Origin: an uncultured Lachnospiraceae bacterium
GTDB lineage: Bacteria; Bacillota; Clostridia; Lachnospirales; Lachnospiraceae
DNA: 10,386 bases
Direction of reading: 5' to 3'
Assembly (NCBI GenBank): GCA_910579085.1
Contig: CAJTRU010000101.1
Location: 1 to 10,386, forward strand
How positions within the stretch are numbered: position 1 is the stretch's first letter; each line of letters starts with the position of its first letter. Positions 1 through 5,352 of this stretch are shown here, one piece after another. The translations under genes and the position numbers were made by a program. The notes beneath the pieces are model-generated. The model was given only the letters and a program-made list of their open reading frames with translations. It had not been told where the DNA came from and ran no database searches.

Positions 1-181
1 CCAGATGCCAGTAATATTCCATAAAAGGGGCACTTTAACCCCGCCGGCATTTAAGCCAGATATTTAATGTTACGAAAGAAACGCCAGTTTATTTTGGAAC
101 ATTAAATATCTGGCTTTATGTGCCGTTGCGTGGGTTACCGTAGCGGAAGCGTGCCCTTTTATGGAATATTGCTGGCTCTGG
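1..181. repeat. Long imperfect fold-back (giant hairpin) element
   Basis: Almost the whole stretch pairs with itself. Outer arms 1-33 and 151-181 pair over about 31 bp, with single-base bulges at 6 and 30 and one G-T pair. Middle arms 36-49 and 121-137 pair with small bulges. Inner arms 53-71 and 98-116 are a perfect 19-bp match around a 26-base loop (72-97). A small CCG/CGG hairpin sits at 138-146. The left end coincides with the window edge, so the element may extend upstream. It contains no convincing gene. It could be a MITE-like or other palindromic intergenic element, or the footprint of a structured RNA; which of these cannot be told from one copy. Confidence 0.85.
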
Positions 182-242
182 CACAGAAACCGTCCGTCCC
201 TTCACAAAAACATAGAATAACCGTAAAACACCATCAATTATT

Positions 243-251
243 GAGAAAGGA
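243..251 (+). promoter_or_regulatory. Ribosome binding site of the sigma-like gene
   Basis: GAGAAAGGA lies 10 bases before the ATG at 262. It decides the start: the same frame is open back to an ATG at 118, but that extension lies largely inside the fold-back, encodes nothing sigma-like and has no ribosome binding site. No convincing promoter was found between 182 and 242; a TTCACA at 201-206 has only a poor -10 partner. Confidence 0.65.
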
Positions 252-261
252 TTTTAGCCAG

Positions 262-1062
262 ATGGAAGAGCAGGAAAGGTTTTTGGAAATACTTGGTGAG
301 ATAAAGAATATTGCTGCATTACAGAATAATACATTGTCAAAAGAGGAGATAAACAGGTATCTTAGTGGCATGGATTTTGACAGTGGTAAGATTGAGGCTG
401 TATATAAATACCTTGTTGCAGGTGGAATTAAAATTACAGGCTATGAGGAGGCGTCTGCTATAGCAGACGCCAGCAGGCCAGAAGACAGGGCATTATTTAA
501 CCGTAAGATTTACAAGCAGGAAGTGGAGAAGCTGGGCGCTACAGACAGCAAGGAAACCAATAGCATTATAAAAGGGTTTCTTATGGGAGATGACACTTTA
601 AGGGACAGGCTTGTTGAAAGTAAGCTCGCACATGTAATAAAACTTGCATCAGGATACAGCAGGCGTGGTGCAGTTACAGATAAAACAGTATCTATAGATG
701 AAATTATATCTGAGGGCAATGCGGGGCTTTTAACTGGTATTTCTGTAATTAGCGGAAACAGGCAGCAATATATTAAAGAAGATGGTGAACCTGATTATGA
801 AGCTGTACATGGTATAATTAATATGGAGATAGTAAATGCAATGGAGAGCTTTATAGATATGGAAACATCTGGAAAAGACTGGGAAAATGCCATGCTTGCC
901 AAAGCAAACCTGCTACATGAAGCAGCAAAATATCTTACAGAGGAAAATGGAAATATACCATCTAAAGAAGAATTATCAGAATATACAAAAATTCCTGTGG
1001 AAGAAATTAAAAGAATAATGGGATTGTCAGAAGATACAAAAAGGGTTGCATCCTCCTTATAA
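262..1062 (+). CDS. Sigma-70-like protein lacking region 4
   Basis: This 266-residue protein looks like a primary-type sigma factor cut short. Residues 5-60 resemble region 1.1: a TLSKEEINRYL helix followed by KIEAVYKYLVAGGIKI. Residues 111-160 resemble the start of region 2, with LVESKLAHVIKLASGYSRRG and then IDEIISEGNAGLL, which matches the usual core-binding pattern (D-I-EGN-GL). Residues 183-200 occupy the place of regions 2.3-2.4 but lack the aromatic-rich FSTYA-WWIRQ melting motif. Residues 208-258 match region 3, including IPSKEELSEYTKIPVEEIKRIM. The protein ends there, with no region 4 helix-turn-helix to read a -35 element. It could bind RNA polymerase core as an atypical sigma, a modulator or an anti-sigma-like competitor. 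The start is set by GAGAAAGGA at 243-251. The fold is well supported; the role is unknown. Confidence 0.8.
   Translation: MEEQERFLEILGEIKNIAALQNNTLSKEEINRYLSGMDFDSGKIEAVYKYLVAGGIKITGYEEASAIADASRPEDRALFNRKIYKQEVEKLGATDSKETNSIIKGFLMGDDTLRDRLVESKLAHVIKLASGYSRRGAVTDKTVSIDEIISEGNAGLLTGISVISGNRQQYIKEDGEPDYEAVHGIINMEIVNAMESFIDMETSGKDWENAMLAKANLLHEAAKYLTEENGNIPSKEELSEYTKIPVEEIKRIMGLSEDTKRVASSL
451..470. repeat. Perfect 20-bp palindrome inside the sigma-like gene
   Basis: GCGTCTGCTA is followed immediately by its exact reverse complement. As RNA it would fold into an 8-bp stem with a TATA loop; no T-run follows, so it is not a terminator. It encodes part of an Ala-rich stretch (ASAIADA) between region 1.1 and region 2. 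It may be a protein-binding site, a pause or stability hairpin, or chance. Confidence 0.6.
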
Positions 1063-1134
1063 TGCCAGTTTTGTATTAGATACAGTAAAAACGTGTTTAT
1101 GAAGTATTGGATTTTAAGACATAAATATGCAAAT

Positions 1135-1165
1135 GGCTTACAACATCTCTCTACAGTTGTAAGCC
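1135..1165. other. Stem-loop after the sigma-like gene
   Basis: GGCTTACAAC (1135-1144) pairs perfectly with GTTGTAAGCC (1156-1165) around an 11-base loop. It lies 72 bases after the stop codon and about 20 bases before the first NrdR box. There is no T-run on either side, so it is a weak terminator candidate; it may instead be a transcript-end stabiliser or an operator. Confidence 0.5.
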
Positions 1166-1183
1166 TTAGAAAAATGGAAATGT

Positions 1184-1199
1184 CCACAAAATATAGTGT
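1184..1199. promoter_or_regulatory. NrdR box 1
   Basis: The 16 bases CCACAAAATATAGTGT match the known NrdR box pattern (ACAC-A/T-ATAT...GTGT) at all but two positions. It is the upstream member of a pair whose starts are 30 bp apart, close to three helical turns, as is usual for NrdR sites. NrdR is the ATP/dATP-sensing zinc-finger/ATP-cone repressor of ribonucleotide reductase genes; its gene is not in this window. Confidence 0.82.
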
Positions 1200-1213
1200 G
1201 TATTTTAGATTAT

Positions 1214-1229
1214 GCACAATATATTGTGG
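1214..1229. promoter_or_regulatory. NrdR box 2, overlapping the -35
   Basis: The 16 bases GCACAATATATTGTGG match the NrdR box consensus except at the two end positions. The right end covers the -35 element of the nrdD promoter (1227-1232), so NrdR bound here would block RNA polymerase. Together with box 1 this predicts dATP-responsive repression of nrdDG. Confidence 0.85.
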
Positions 1230-1255
1230 ACTTTTTTTCCATATAATGCTATAAT
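1227..1255 (+). promoter_or_regulatory. Promoter of nrdDG
   Basis: TGGACT (1227-1232) serves as a modest -35. A 17-bp spacer leads to a perfect TATAAT -10 at 1250-1255, preceded by TG one base upstream (an extended -10), which would make up for the weak -35. A second TATAAT at 1242-1247 lacks a well-spaced -35. Transcription should start near 1262. Confidence 0.75.
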
Positions 1256-1261
1256 AGCATT

Positions 1262-1341
1262 GCATAGGCCAGATGGATGTCTGTAATCTGCCTGGCTGTT
1301 TGCCTGGCAAGGTTAAATTAAAAATAGGAGTGATGTATAGA
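1262..1341 (+). promoter_or_regulatory. nrdD leader with small hairpins and ribosome binding site
   Basis: The roughly 80-base predicted leader contains GCCAG (1268-1272), which can pair with CTGGC at 1292-1296 or at 1304-1308. It also holds a TGCCTGGC direct repeat (1289-1296 and 1301-1308) and the dyad TTGCCTGGCAA (1300-1310). The ribosome binding site AGGAG is at 1326-1330. It is 11 bases before the ATG at 1342 and only 2 bases before the in-frame ATG at 1333, so 1342 is the better start. Confidence 0.45.
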
Positions 1342-3468
1342 ATGAAAGTTACAAAACGTGACGGCAGGATTGTGGATTATGACCGCAATAAAATAGTGGT
1401 TGCAATACAGAAAGCAAATGCAGAGGTTGACCATTATGAGCAGGTTTCCGATGAAAAGATTGATTCTATTGTTGCAGGCATTGAAAATAAGCGTATGGAC
1501 AATCTGATGGTTGAAGATATACAAGACATGATTGAACAGAAGCTTATGAGCGAAGGTAAGTTTGAACTTGCCAAAAAGTACATAATATACCGTTATACAC
1601 GTGAAATGGTAAGGCGTGCCAATACAACTGATGATTCAATTATGAGCCTTATTAAGAACAGCAATAAGGATGTTATGGAAGAAAATTCCAATAAGAACGC
1701 CTATATTGCATCTACACAGAGGGACCTTATAGCAGGCGAGGTATCCAAAGACCTGACAAAGAGGGTGCTCCTTCCAGAGAAAATTGTAAAGGCACATGAA
1801 GAAGGAGTTATACATTTTCATGATATGGATTATTTCCTCCAGAGCATATTTAACTGCTGCCTTATAAATATAGGGGATATGCTTGAAAACGGGACTGTCA
1901 TGAATGGCAAACTTATTGAAAGCCCTAAAAGCTTCCAGGTGGCATGTACTGTTATGACACAGATTATTTCTGCTGTTGCAAGCAGCCAGTATGGAGGACA
2001 GTCAGTTGATATAAGACATCTTGGCAAATACCTGCGCAAAAGCCATGACAAATATGCCATGCATTACAGGCAGAAGTATGGCAATGAAATAAGTGAGGAT
2101 ATACTTGAAGAGTTTGTACAGGACAGGCTGTCTGATGAGCTTAAATCAGGTGTACAGACTATACAATACCAGATAAATACATTAATGACTACAAACGGGC
2201 AGTCACCATTTGTAACTTTATTTTTAAATCTTGATATAAATGACCCATATATTAAAGAGAATGCGATGATTATTGAGGAGATACTTAACCAGCGCATTGA
2301 GGGCATTAAAAATGAAAAAGGTGTATATGTTACACCAGCATTTCCAAAACTTATATATGTGCTTGATGAACATAACTGCCTGAAAGGCGGGGAATATGAT
2401 TACCTTACAAGGCTTGCAGTAAAATGTTCAGCCAAAAGAATGTACCCGGATTATATTTCAGCTAAAAAAATGCGTGAAAACTATGAAGGTAATGTATTTT
2501 CATGTATGGGATGCAGAAGTTTCCTTACACCTTGGAAAGACAGTAAAGGGGAATATAAATTTGAGGGGCGTTTTAACCAAGGTGTTGTAAGCATAAACCT
2601 TCCACAGATAGGCATAATAGCAGATGGTGACGAAGAAGTATTCTGGGAGCTTTTAGAAGAGCGCCTTGCACTTTGCTTTGAAGCACTTATGTGCAGGCAC
2701 CATTCACTTGAAGGCACACTTTCAAGTGTAAGCCCTATACACTGGCAATATGGTGCAATAGCAAGGCTTGGCAAGAATGAGCCTATAGACAGTCTTCTGC
2801 ATAACGGCTATTCAACTATATCTTTAGGATATATCGGGCTGTATGAAGTGACAAAACTTATGACAGGTGTAAGCCATACAAACCCTAAAGGGACTAACTT
2901 TGCACTAAGGCTTATGAAGCGCCTGCGCCTCGCATGTGATACATGGAAACTTGAGACAGGTATAGGTTTCGGGCTTTATGGAACACCAGCAGAAAGCCTG
3001 TGTTACCGCTTTGCGGAAATTGATAAAAAGAAATTTGGCAGTATAAAGGATATAACAGACAAAGGTTACTATACTAATTCATACCATATTGATGTGCGTG
3101 AGAAGATAGATGCTTTCAGCAAATTCAGGTTTGAAAGCCAGTTCCAGAAGATTTCTTCAGGAGGTGCAATTTCATATGTTGAAATACCAAATATGAGGCA
3201 TAACCTTGAAGCACTGGAAGACCTTGTAAAGTTTATTTATGAAAATATACAGTATGCGGAGTTTAATACAAAATCTGATTACTGCCATACATGTGGTTTT
3301 GATGGTGAGATTATAGTAAATGACAACCTTGAATGGGAATGTCCACAGTGCCACAATAAGGATAAAAACAAAATGAATGTTACAAGAAGGACATGCGGGT
3401 ATCTTGGAGAAAATTTCTGGAATGATGGCAAGACAAAAGAAATTAATTCAAGGGTGCTGCATCTATAA
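1342..3468 (+). CDS. nrdD: Anaerobic (class III) ribonucleoside-triphosphate reductase
   Basis: NrdD reduces ribonucleoside triphosphates to deoxyribonucleotides without oxygen, using a glycyl radical and usually formate as reductant. The 708-residue product is full length. Residues 3-90 are an ATP-cone allosteric domain (starting KVTKRDGRIVDYDRNKI). The catalytic barrel carries Cys172-Cys173 (FNCCLIN) and the CMGCR loop with Cys388 and Cys391, the likely region of the thiyl-radical cysteine. Near the end a zinc site is formed by Cys648, Cys651, Cys667 and Cys670, followed by RRTCGYLG, where Gly686 is the predicted radical glycine. The frame is open back to 1273, but the start at 1342 is chosen because it places the ATP cone at the N terminus and suits the AGGAG at 1326-1330. 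It is transcribed with nrdG 47 bases downstream, under two NrdR boxes. Confidence 0.97.
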   Translation: MKVTKRDGRIVDYDRNKIVVAIQKANAEVDHYEQVSDEKIDSIVAGIENKRMDNLMVEDIQDMIEQKLMSEGKFELAKKYIIYRYTREMVRRANTTDDSIMSLIKNSNKDVMEENSNKNAYIASTQRDLIAGEVSKDLTKRVLLPEKIVKAHEEGVIHFHDMDYFLQSIFNCCLINIGDMLENGTVMNGKLIESPKSFQVACTVMTQIISAVASSQYGGQSVDIRHLGKYLRKSHDKYAMHYRQKYGNEISEDILEEFVQDRLSDELKSGVQTIQYQINTLMTTNGQSPFVTLFLNLDINDPYIKENAMIIEEILNQRIEGIKNEKGVYVTPAFPKLIYVLDEHNCLKGGEYDYLTRLAVKCSAKRMYPDYISAKKMRENYEGNVFSCMGCRSFLTPWKDSKGEYKFEGRFNQGVVSINLPQIGIIADGDEEVFWELLEERLALCFEALMCRHHSLEGTLSSVSPIHWQYGAIARLGKNEPIDSLLHNGYSTISLGYIGLYEVTKLMTGVSHTNPKGTNFALRLMKRLRLACDTWKLETGIGFGLYGTPAESLCYRFAEIDKKKFGSIKDITDKGYYTNSYHIDVREKIDAFSKFRFESQFQKISSGGAISYVEIPNMRHNLEALEDLVKFIYENIQYAEFNTKSDYCHTCGFDGEIIVNDNLEWECPQCHNKDKNKMNVTRRTCGYLGENFWNDGKTKEINSRVLHL

Positions 3469-3515
3469 TCTGTTGTAATATTTGGAACGCCAGGTATGGC
3501 AAGGGGATTTATATA

Positions 3516-4043
3516 ATGAATTATGCAGAAATAAAAGAATGTGATGTTGCAAACGGGCCAGGTGTAAGGGTATCACTTTTTGTCAGTGGCTGTACACACC
3601 ACTGCAAAGAATGTTTTAACCCCGAAACATGGGATTTTAATTATGGCAGGCCGTTTACAAGCAGTACAGAAGATGAAATAATAAAATACCTTAAGCCAGA
3701 CTATATAAAAGGGCTTACGCTTCTTGGCGGTGAGCCTATGGAACATTGTAACCAGCAGGGGCTTTTGCCCCTGTTAAGAAAAGTTAAAGAGATATATCCA
3801 GAAAAAACTATCTGGTGTTTTACAGGATATGACTTTGAAAAAGATGTTACAGGGCGTATGGTTAATGAATGGGAAGAAACAAAAGAACTCCTTTCTTATA
3901 TTGATGTTATGGTAGATGGGGAGTTTATAGCAGATAAAAAAGACCTGGGGCTTGTATTTAAGGGCTCTTCCAACCAGAGAACCATAATGGTACAGGAAAG
4001 CATAACAAGCGGCAGGATTGTATACTGGGATGAAAGTAATTAA
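3516..4043 (+). CDS. nrdG: Anaerobic ribonucleotide reductase activating protein (radical SAM)
   Basis: NrdG is the activase that uses a [4Fe-4S] cluster and S-adenosylmethionine to place the radical on the C-terminal glycine of NrdD. The 175-residue length is normal for the family. The cluster motif C-x3-C-x2-C is Cys26, Cys30 and Cys33 (CTHHCKEC), followed by the typical FNPETWDF. The SAM-contacting GGEP motif is at residues 71-74. A strong ribosome binding site, AAGGGGA at 3501-3507, lies 8 bases before the ATG. It sits directly after nrdD with no terminator or promoter between, so the two form an operon. A structured RNA and a terminator follow. Confidence 0.96.
   Translation: MNYAEIKECDVANGPGVRVSLFVSGCTHHCKECFNPETWDFNYGRPFTSSTEDEIIKYLKPDYIKGLTLLGGEPMEHCNQQGLLPLLRKVKEIYPEKTIWCFTGYDFEKDVTGRMVNEWEETKELLSYIDVMVDGEFIADKKDLGLVFKGSSNQRTIMVQESITSGRIVYWDESN
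3756..3773. other. GC-rich hairpin inside nrdG
   Basis: CAGGGGC and GCCCCTG pair perfectly around a TTTT loop inside the coding sequence (residues QQGLLPLL, about residues 80-87). It is strong for this AT-rich context. No T-run follows, so it is unlikely to terminate; it may slow ribosomes or polymerase, or be a by-product of the codons. Confidence 0.5.
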
Positions 4044-4061
4044 AGAATATGCCAGATAAGT

Positions 4062-4123
4062 GATGGTGCTTATTGCTTATGCTTCCTGTAGACAGCAGGT
4101 AAAGTATAAAGCTGTGTGCCATC
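4062..4123 (+). ncRNA. Long structured RNA in the nrdDG 3' region, class unknown
   Basis: A closing stem pairs GATGGTGC (4062-4069) with GTGCCATC (4116-4123), including two G-U pairs. After a small internal loop, a long inner stem pairs 4075-4088 with 4096-4112 over about 14 bp with small bulges, closed by the 7-base loop TAGACAG (4089-4095). A separate terminator hairpin begins only 3 bases later. I see no motif of a riboswitch class I know. It could be a transcript-end stabiliser, a small RNA released from the 3' end of nrdG, or a palindromic repeat. The pairing is seen in the sequence; the function is not known. Confidence 0.5.
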
Positions 4124-4126
4124 GGA

Positions 4127-4166
4127 AAAGTGCCAGGGAGTTTGATAAAAGACTGGCACTTTTATT
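4127..4166 (+). terminator. Rho-independent terminator of nrdDG
   Basis: AAAGTGCCAG (4127-4136) pairs perfectly with CTGGCACTTT (4153-4162) around a 16-base loop. The T-rich tract TTTATTTAT overlaps and follows the right arm. The site is 84 bases after the nrdG stop and well before the next promoter. Confidence 0.85.
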
Positions 4167-4216
4167 TATGTAACTTGAAAATTTATAAAAATATCTGCTA
4201 TTAACGGCAATTACTC

Positions 4217-4243
4217 TTGACATAGACAACAGTAAAATATAAT
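4217..4243 (+). promoter_or_regulatory. Promoter of the oxidoreductase-tcdA operon
   Basis: A perfect TTGACA -35 (4217-4222) and a perfect TATAAT -10 (4238-4243) are separated by a short 15-bp spacer. An alternative -10, TATAGT at 4243-4248, would give a 20-bp spacer. The unusual spacing suggests either a promoter helped by a regulator or one that is weak despite consensus boxes. Confidence 0.7.
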
Positions 4244-4260
4244 ATAGTTTTAAAAACTAT
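4244..4260. promoter_or_regulatory. Perfect 17-bp dyad at the transcription start (operator candidate)
   Basis: ATAGTTTT and AAAACTAT are exact inverted arms around one central A, directly downstream of the -10, where a bound repressor would block initiation. The size and AT-rich character resemble MarR-family operators such as the FabT box of fatty-acid genes, but the sequence is not that box. A second, wider dyad overlaps it: TGACATAG (4218-4225, over the -35) and CTATGTCA (4257-4264, next to the ribosome binding site). The regulator is unknown. Confidence 0.55.
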
Positions 4261-4276
4261 GTCAGGAGGAGTCCTA

Positions 4277-5344
4277 ATGGAGCTTAAAGAGTTAAATATA
4301 GGCAATATTGTAATAAAATATCCAATAATACAAGGTGGAATGGGTGTCGGCATAAGCAGGGGAAAGCTTGCGGGGGCAGTTTCCGCTAATGGCGGGCTTG
4401 GTGTTATTTCCACAGCACAAATCGGTTATGATGAGCCAGGTTTTGAAAAAGACCAGAATAAGGCGAACCTTGGTGCAATACGCAAACATATTTTAATGGC
4501 AAAGGAGATATCAGGTGGAAAACCTGTCGGGGTGAATATAATGGTTGCACTGAAAAATTATAAAGCACATGTAAAAGCAGCTATTGAAGCGGGTGCAGAC
4601 ATTATAATTTCAGGTGCAGGGCTTCCTGTACACCTTCCAGAGTATGCCAGTGGTTCTGCATGTAAAATAGCGCCAATTGTTTCATCTGCAAAAGCAGCAA
4701 AAGTCATATTGCAGAACTGGCTTAAGAAAGCAGGCAGGATAGCAGACTTTATAGTAGTAGAAGGTCCAAAGGCAGGCGGGCATCTTGGATTTAAAAAAGA
4801 CCAGGTGGACAGTATAACTAATGAAGAATATGATAGTGAGATTAAACAGATTATAGAAACTGTAAAAGAATTTGAAGATAAAAGCAGTACAAAGATACCT
4901 GTAATTGTTGCTGGAGGAATATTTAACCATAATGACATATGTCATGCAATGTCACTTGGTGCATCAGGTGTACAGATTGCATCACGTTTTGTTGCAACAG
5001 ATGAATGTGATGCTGATATCAAGTATAAACAGGCTTATATAAATGCAGAAGATAAAGATGTAATAATTATTGACAGCCCTGTAGGGATGCCAGGCAGGGC
5101 AATCAGGAACAAATTTACAGATTATATAAAGGATAACAGGATTAAGCCAGGGAAATGTTTTAACTGTCTTGAAAAATGCAATCCGGCAGAAGTGCCATAC
5201 TGCATAACAAAGGCACTTACAGATGCTGTCTGTGGGGATACAGAAAACGGGCTTGTCTTTGCAGGTGCAAATGTAGGACGTATAAAACATATAGTACCAG
5301 TACATGAACTAATCGAAGAACTGGCAGACGTGAGGCAGGTGTGA
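4277..5344 (+). CDS. Nitronate monooxygenase / FabK-like FMN oxidoreductase with cysteine-rich C terminus
   Basis: This 355-residue TIM-barrel flavoprotein belongs to the 2-nitropropane dioxygenase / enoyl-ACP reductase II family, which oxidises alkyl nitronates or reduces enoyl-ACP with NAD(P)H. Family features are YPIIQGGMGVGIS (residues 15-27), GGLGVIS (39-45), VEGPKAGGHLG (161-171, with the usual active-site His169 region) and the phosphate-binding IPVIVAGGIF (207-216) and GASGVQIASRF (228-238). Residues 294-309 carry C-x2-C-x3-C-x7-C (Cys294, 297, 301, 309), with Cys319 beyond; this tail is absent from classic FabK of about 315 residues and could hold a metal or Fe-S cluster. The start at 4277 follows AGGAGG (4264-4269) by 7 bases; an in-frame ATG at 4259 lies upstream of that site. 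The next gene starts 8 bases after the stop. It has no fab neighbours, so the true substrate is open. Confidence 0.88.
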   Translation: MELKELNIGNIVIKYPIIQGGMGVGISRGKLAGAVSANGGLGVISTAQIGYDEPGFEKDQNKANLGAIRKHILMAKEISGGKPVGVNIMVALKNYKAHVKAAIEAGADIIISGAGLPVHLPEYASGSACKIAPIVSSAKAAKVILQNWLKKAGRIADFIVVEGPKAGGHLGFKKDQVDSITNEEYDSEIKQIIETVKEFEDKSSTKIPVIVAGGIFNHNDICHAMSLGASGVQIASRFVATDECDADIKYKQAYINAEDKDVIIIDSPVGMPGRAIRNKFTDYIKDNRIKPGKCFNCLEKCNPAEVPYCITKALTDAVCGDTENGLVFAGANVGRIKHIVPVHELIEELADVRQV

Positions 5345-5352
5345 GATAGCTT

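Noticed and set aside
118..261. N-terminal extension of the sigma-like gene starting at the ATG at 118
   Set aside because: Most of it is the right arm of the fold-back, it has no ribosome binding site and no sigma similarity; the ATG at 262 has a good site and begins where region 1.1 similarity starts.
1135..1165. Stem-loop as a Rho-independent terminator for the sigma-like gene
   Set aside because: The stem is perfect but no T-run follows on either strand.
1063..1251. Open frame continuing past the sigma-like stop, as a possible read-through or missing region 4
   Set aside because: The 63 codons show no region 4 helix-turn-helix or acidic pattern, and the stretch contains the hairpin, NrdR boxes and nrdD promoter.
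1273..1341. Longer nrdD start at 1273, and an alternative at 1333
   Set aside because: 1273 lacks a ribosome binding site and adds residues ahead of the ATP cone; 1333 is only 2 bases from the AGGAG. 1342 fits both.
2705..2728. Inverted repeat CACTTGAA/TTCAAGTG in nrdD and palindrome ATGACATATGTCAT at 4932-4945
   Set aside because: Short, inside conserved coding sequence and within the range expected by chance; no regulatory context.
4060..4123. Fluoride (crcB) riboswitch, suggested by the GATGGTG start
   Set aside because: The other conserved parts of that class are absent, the fold is a simple long hairpin, and the next gene has its own promoter downstream of a terminator.
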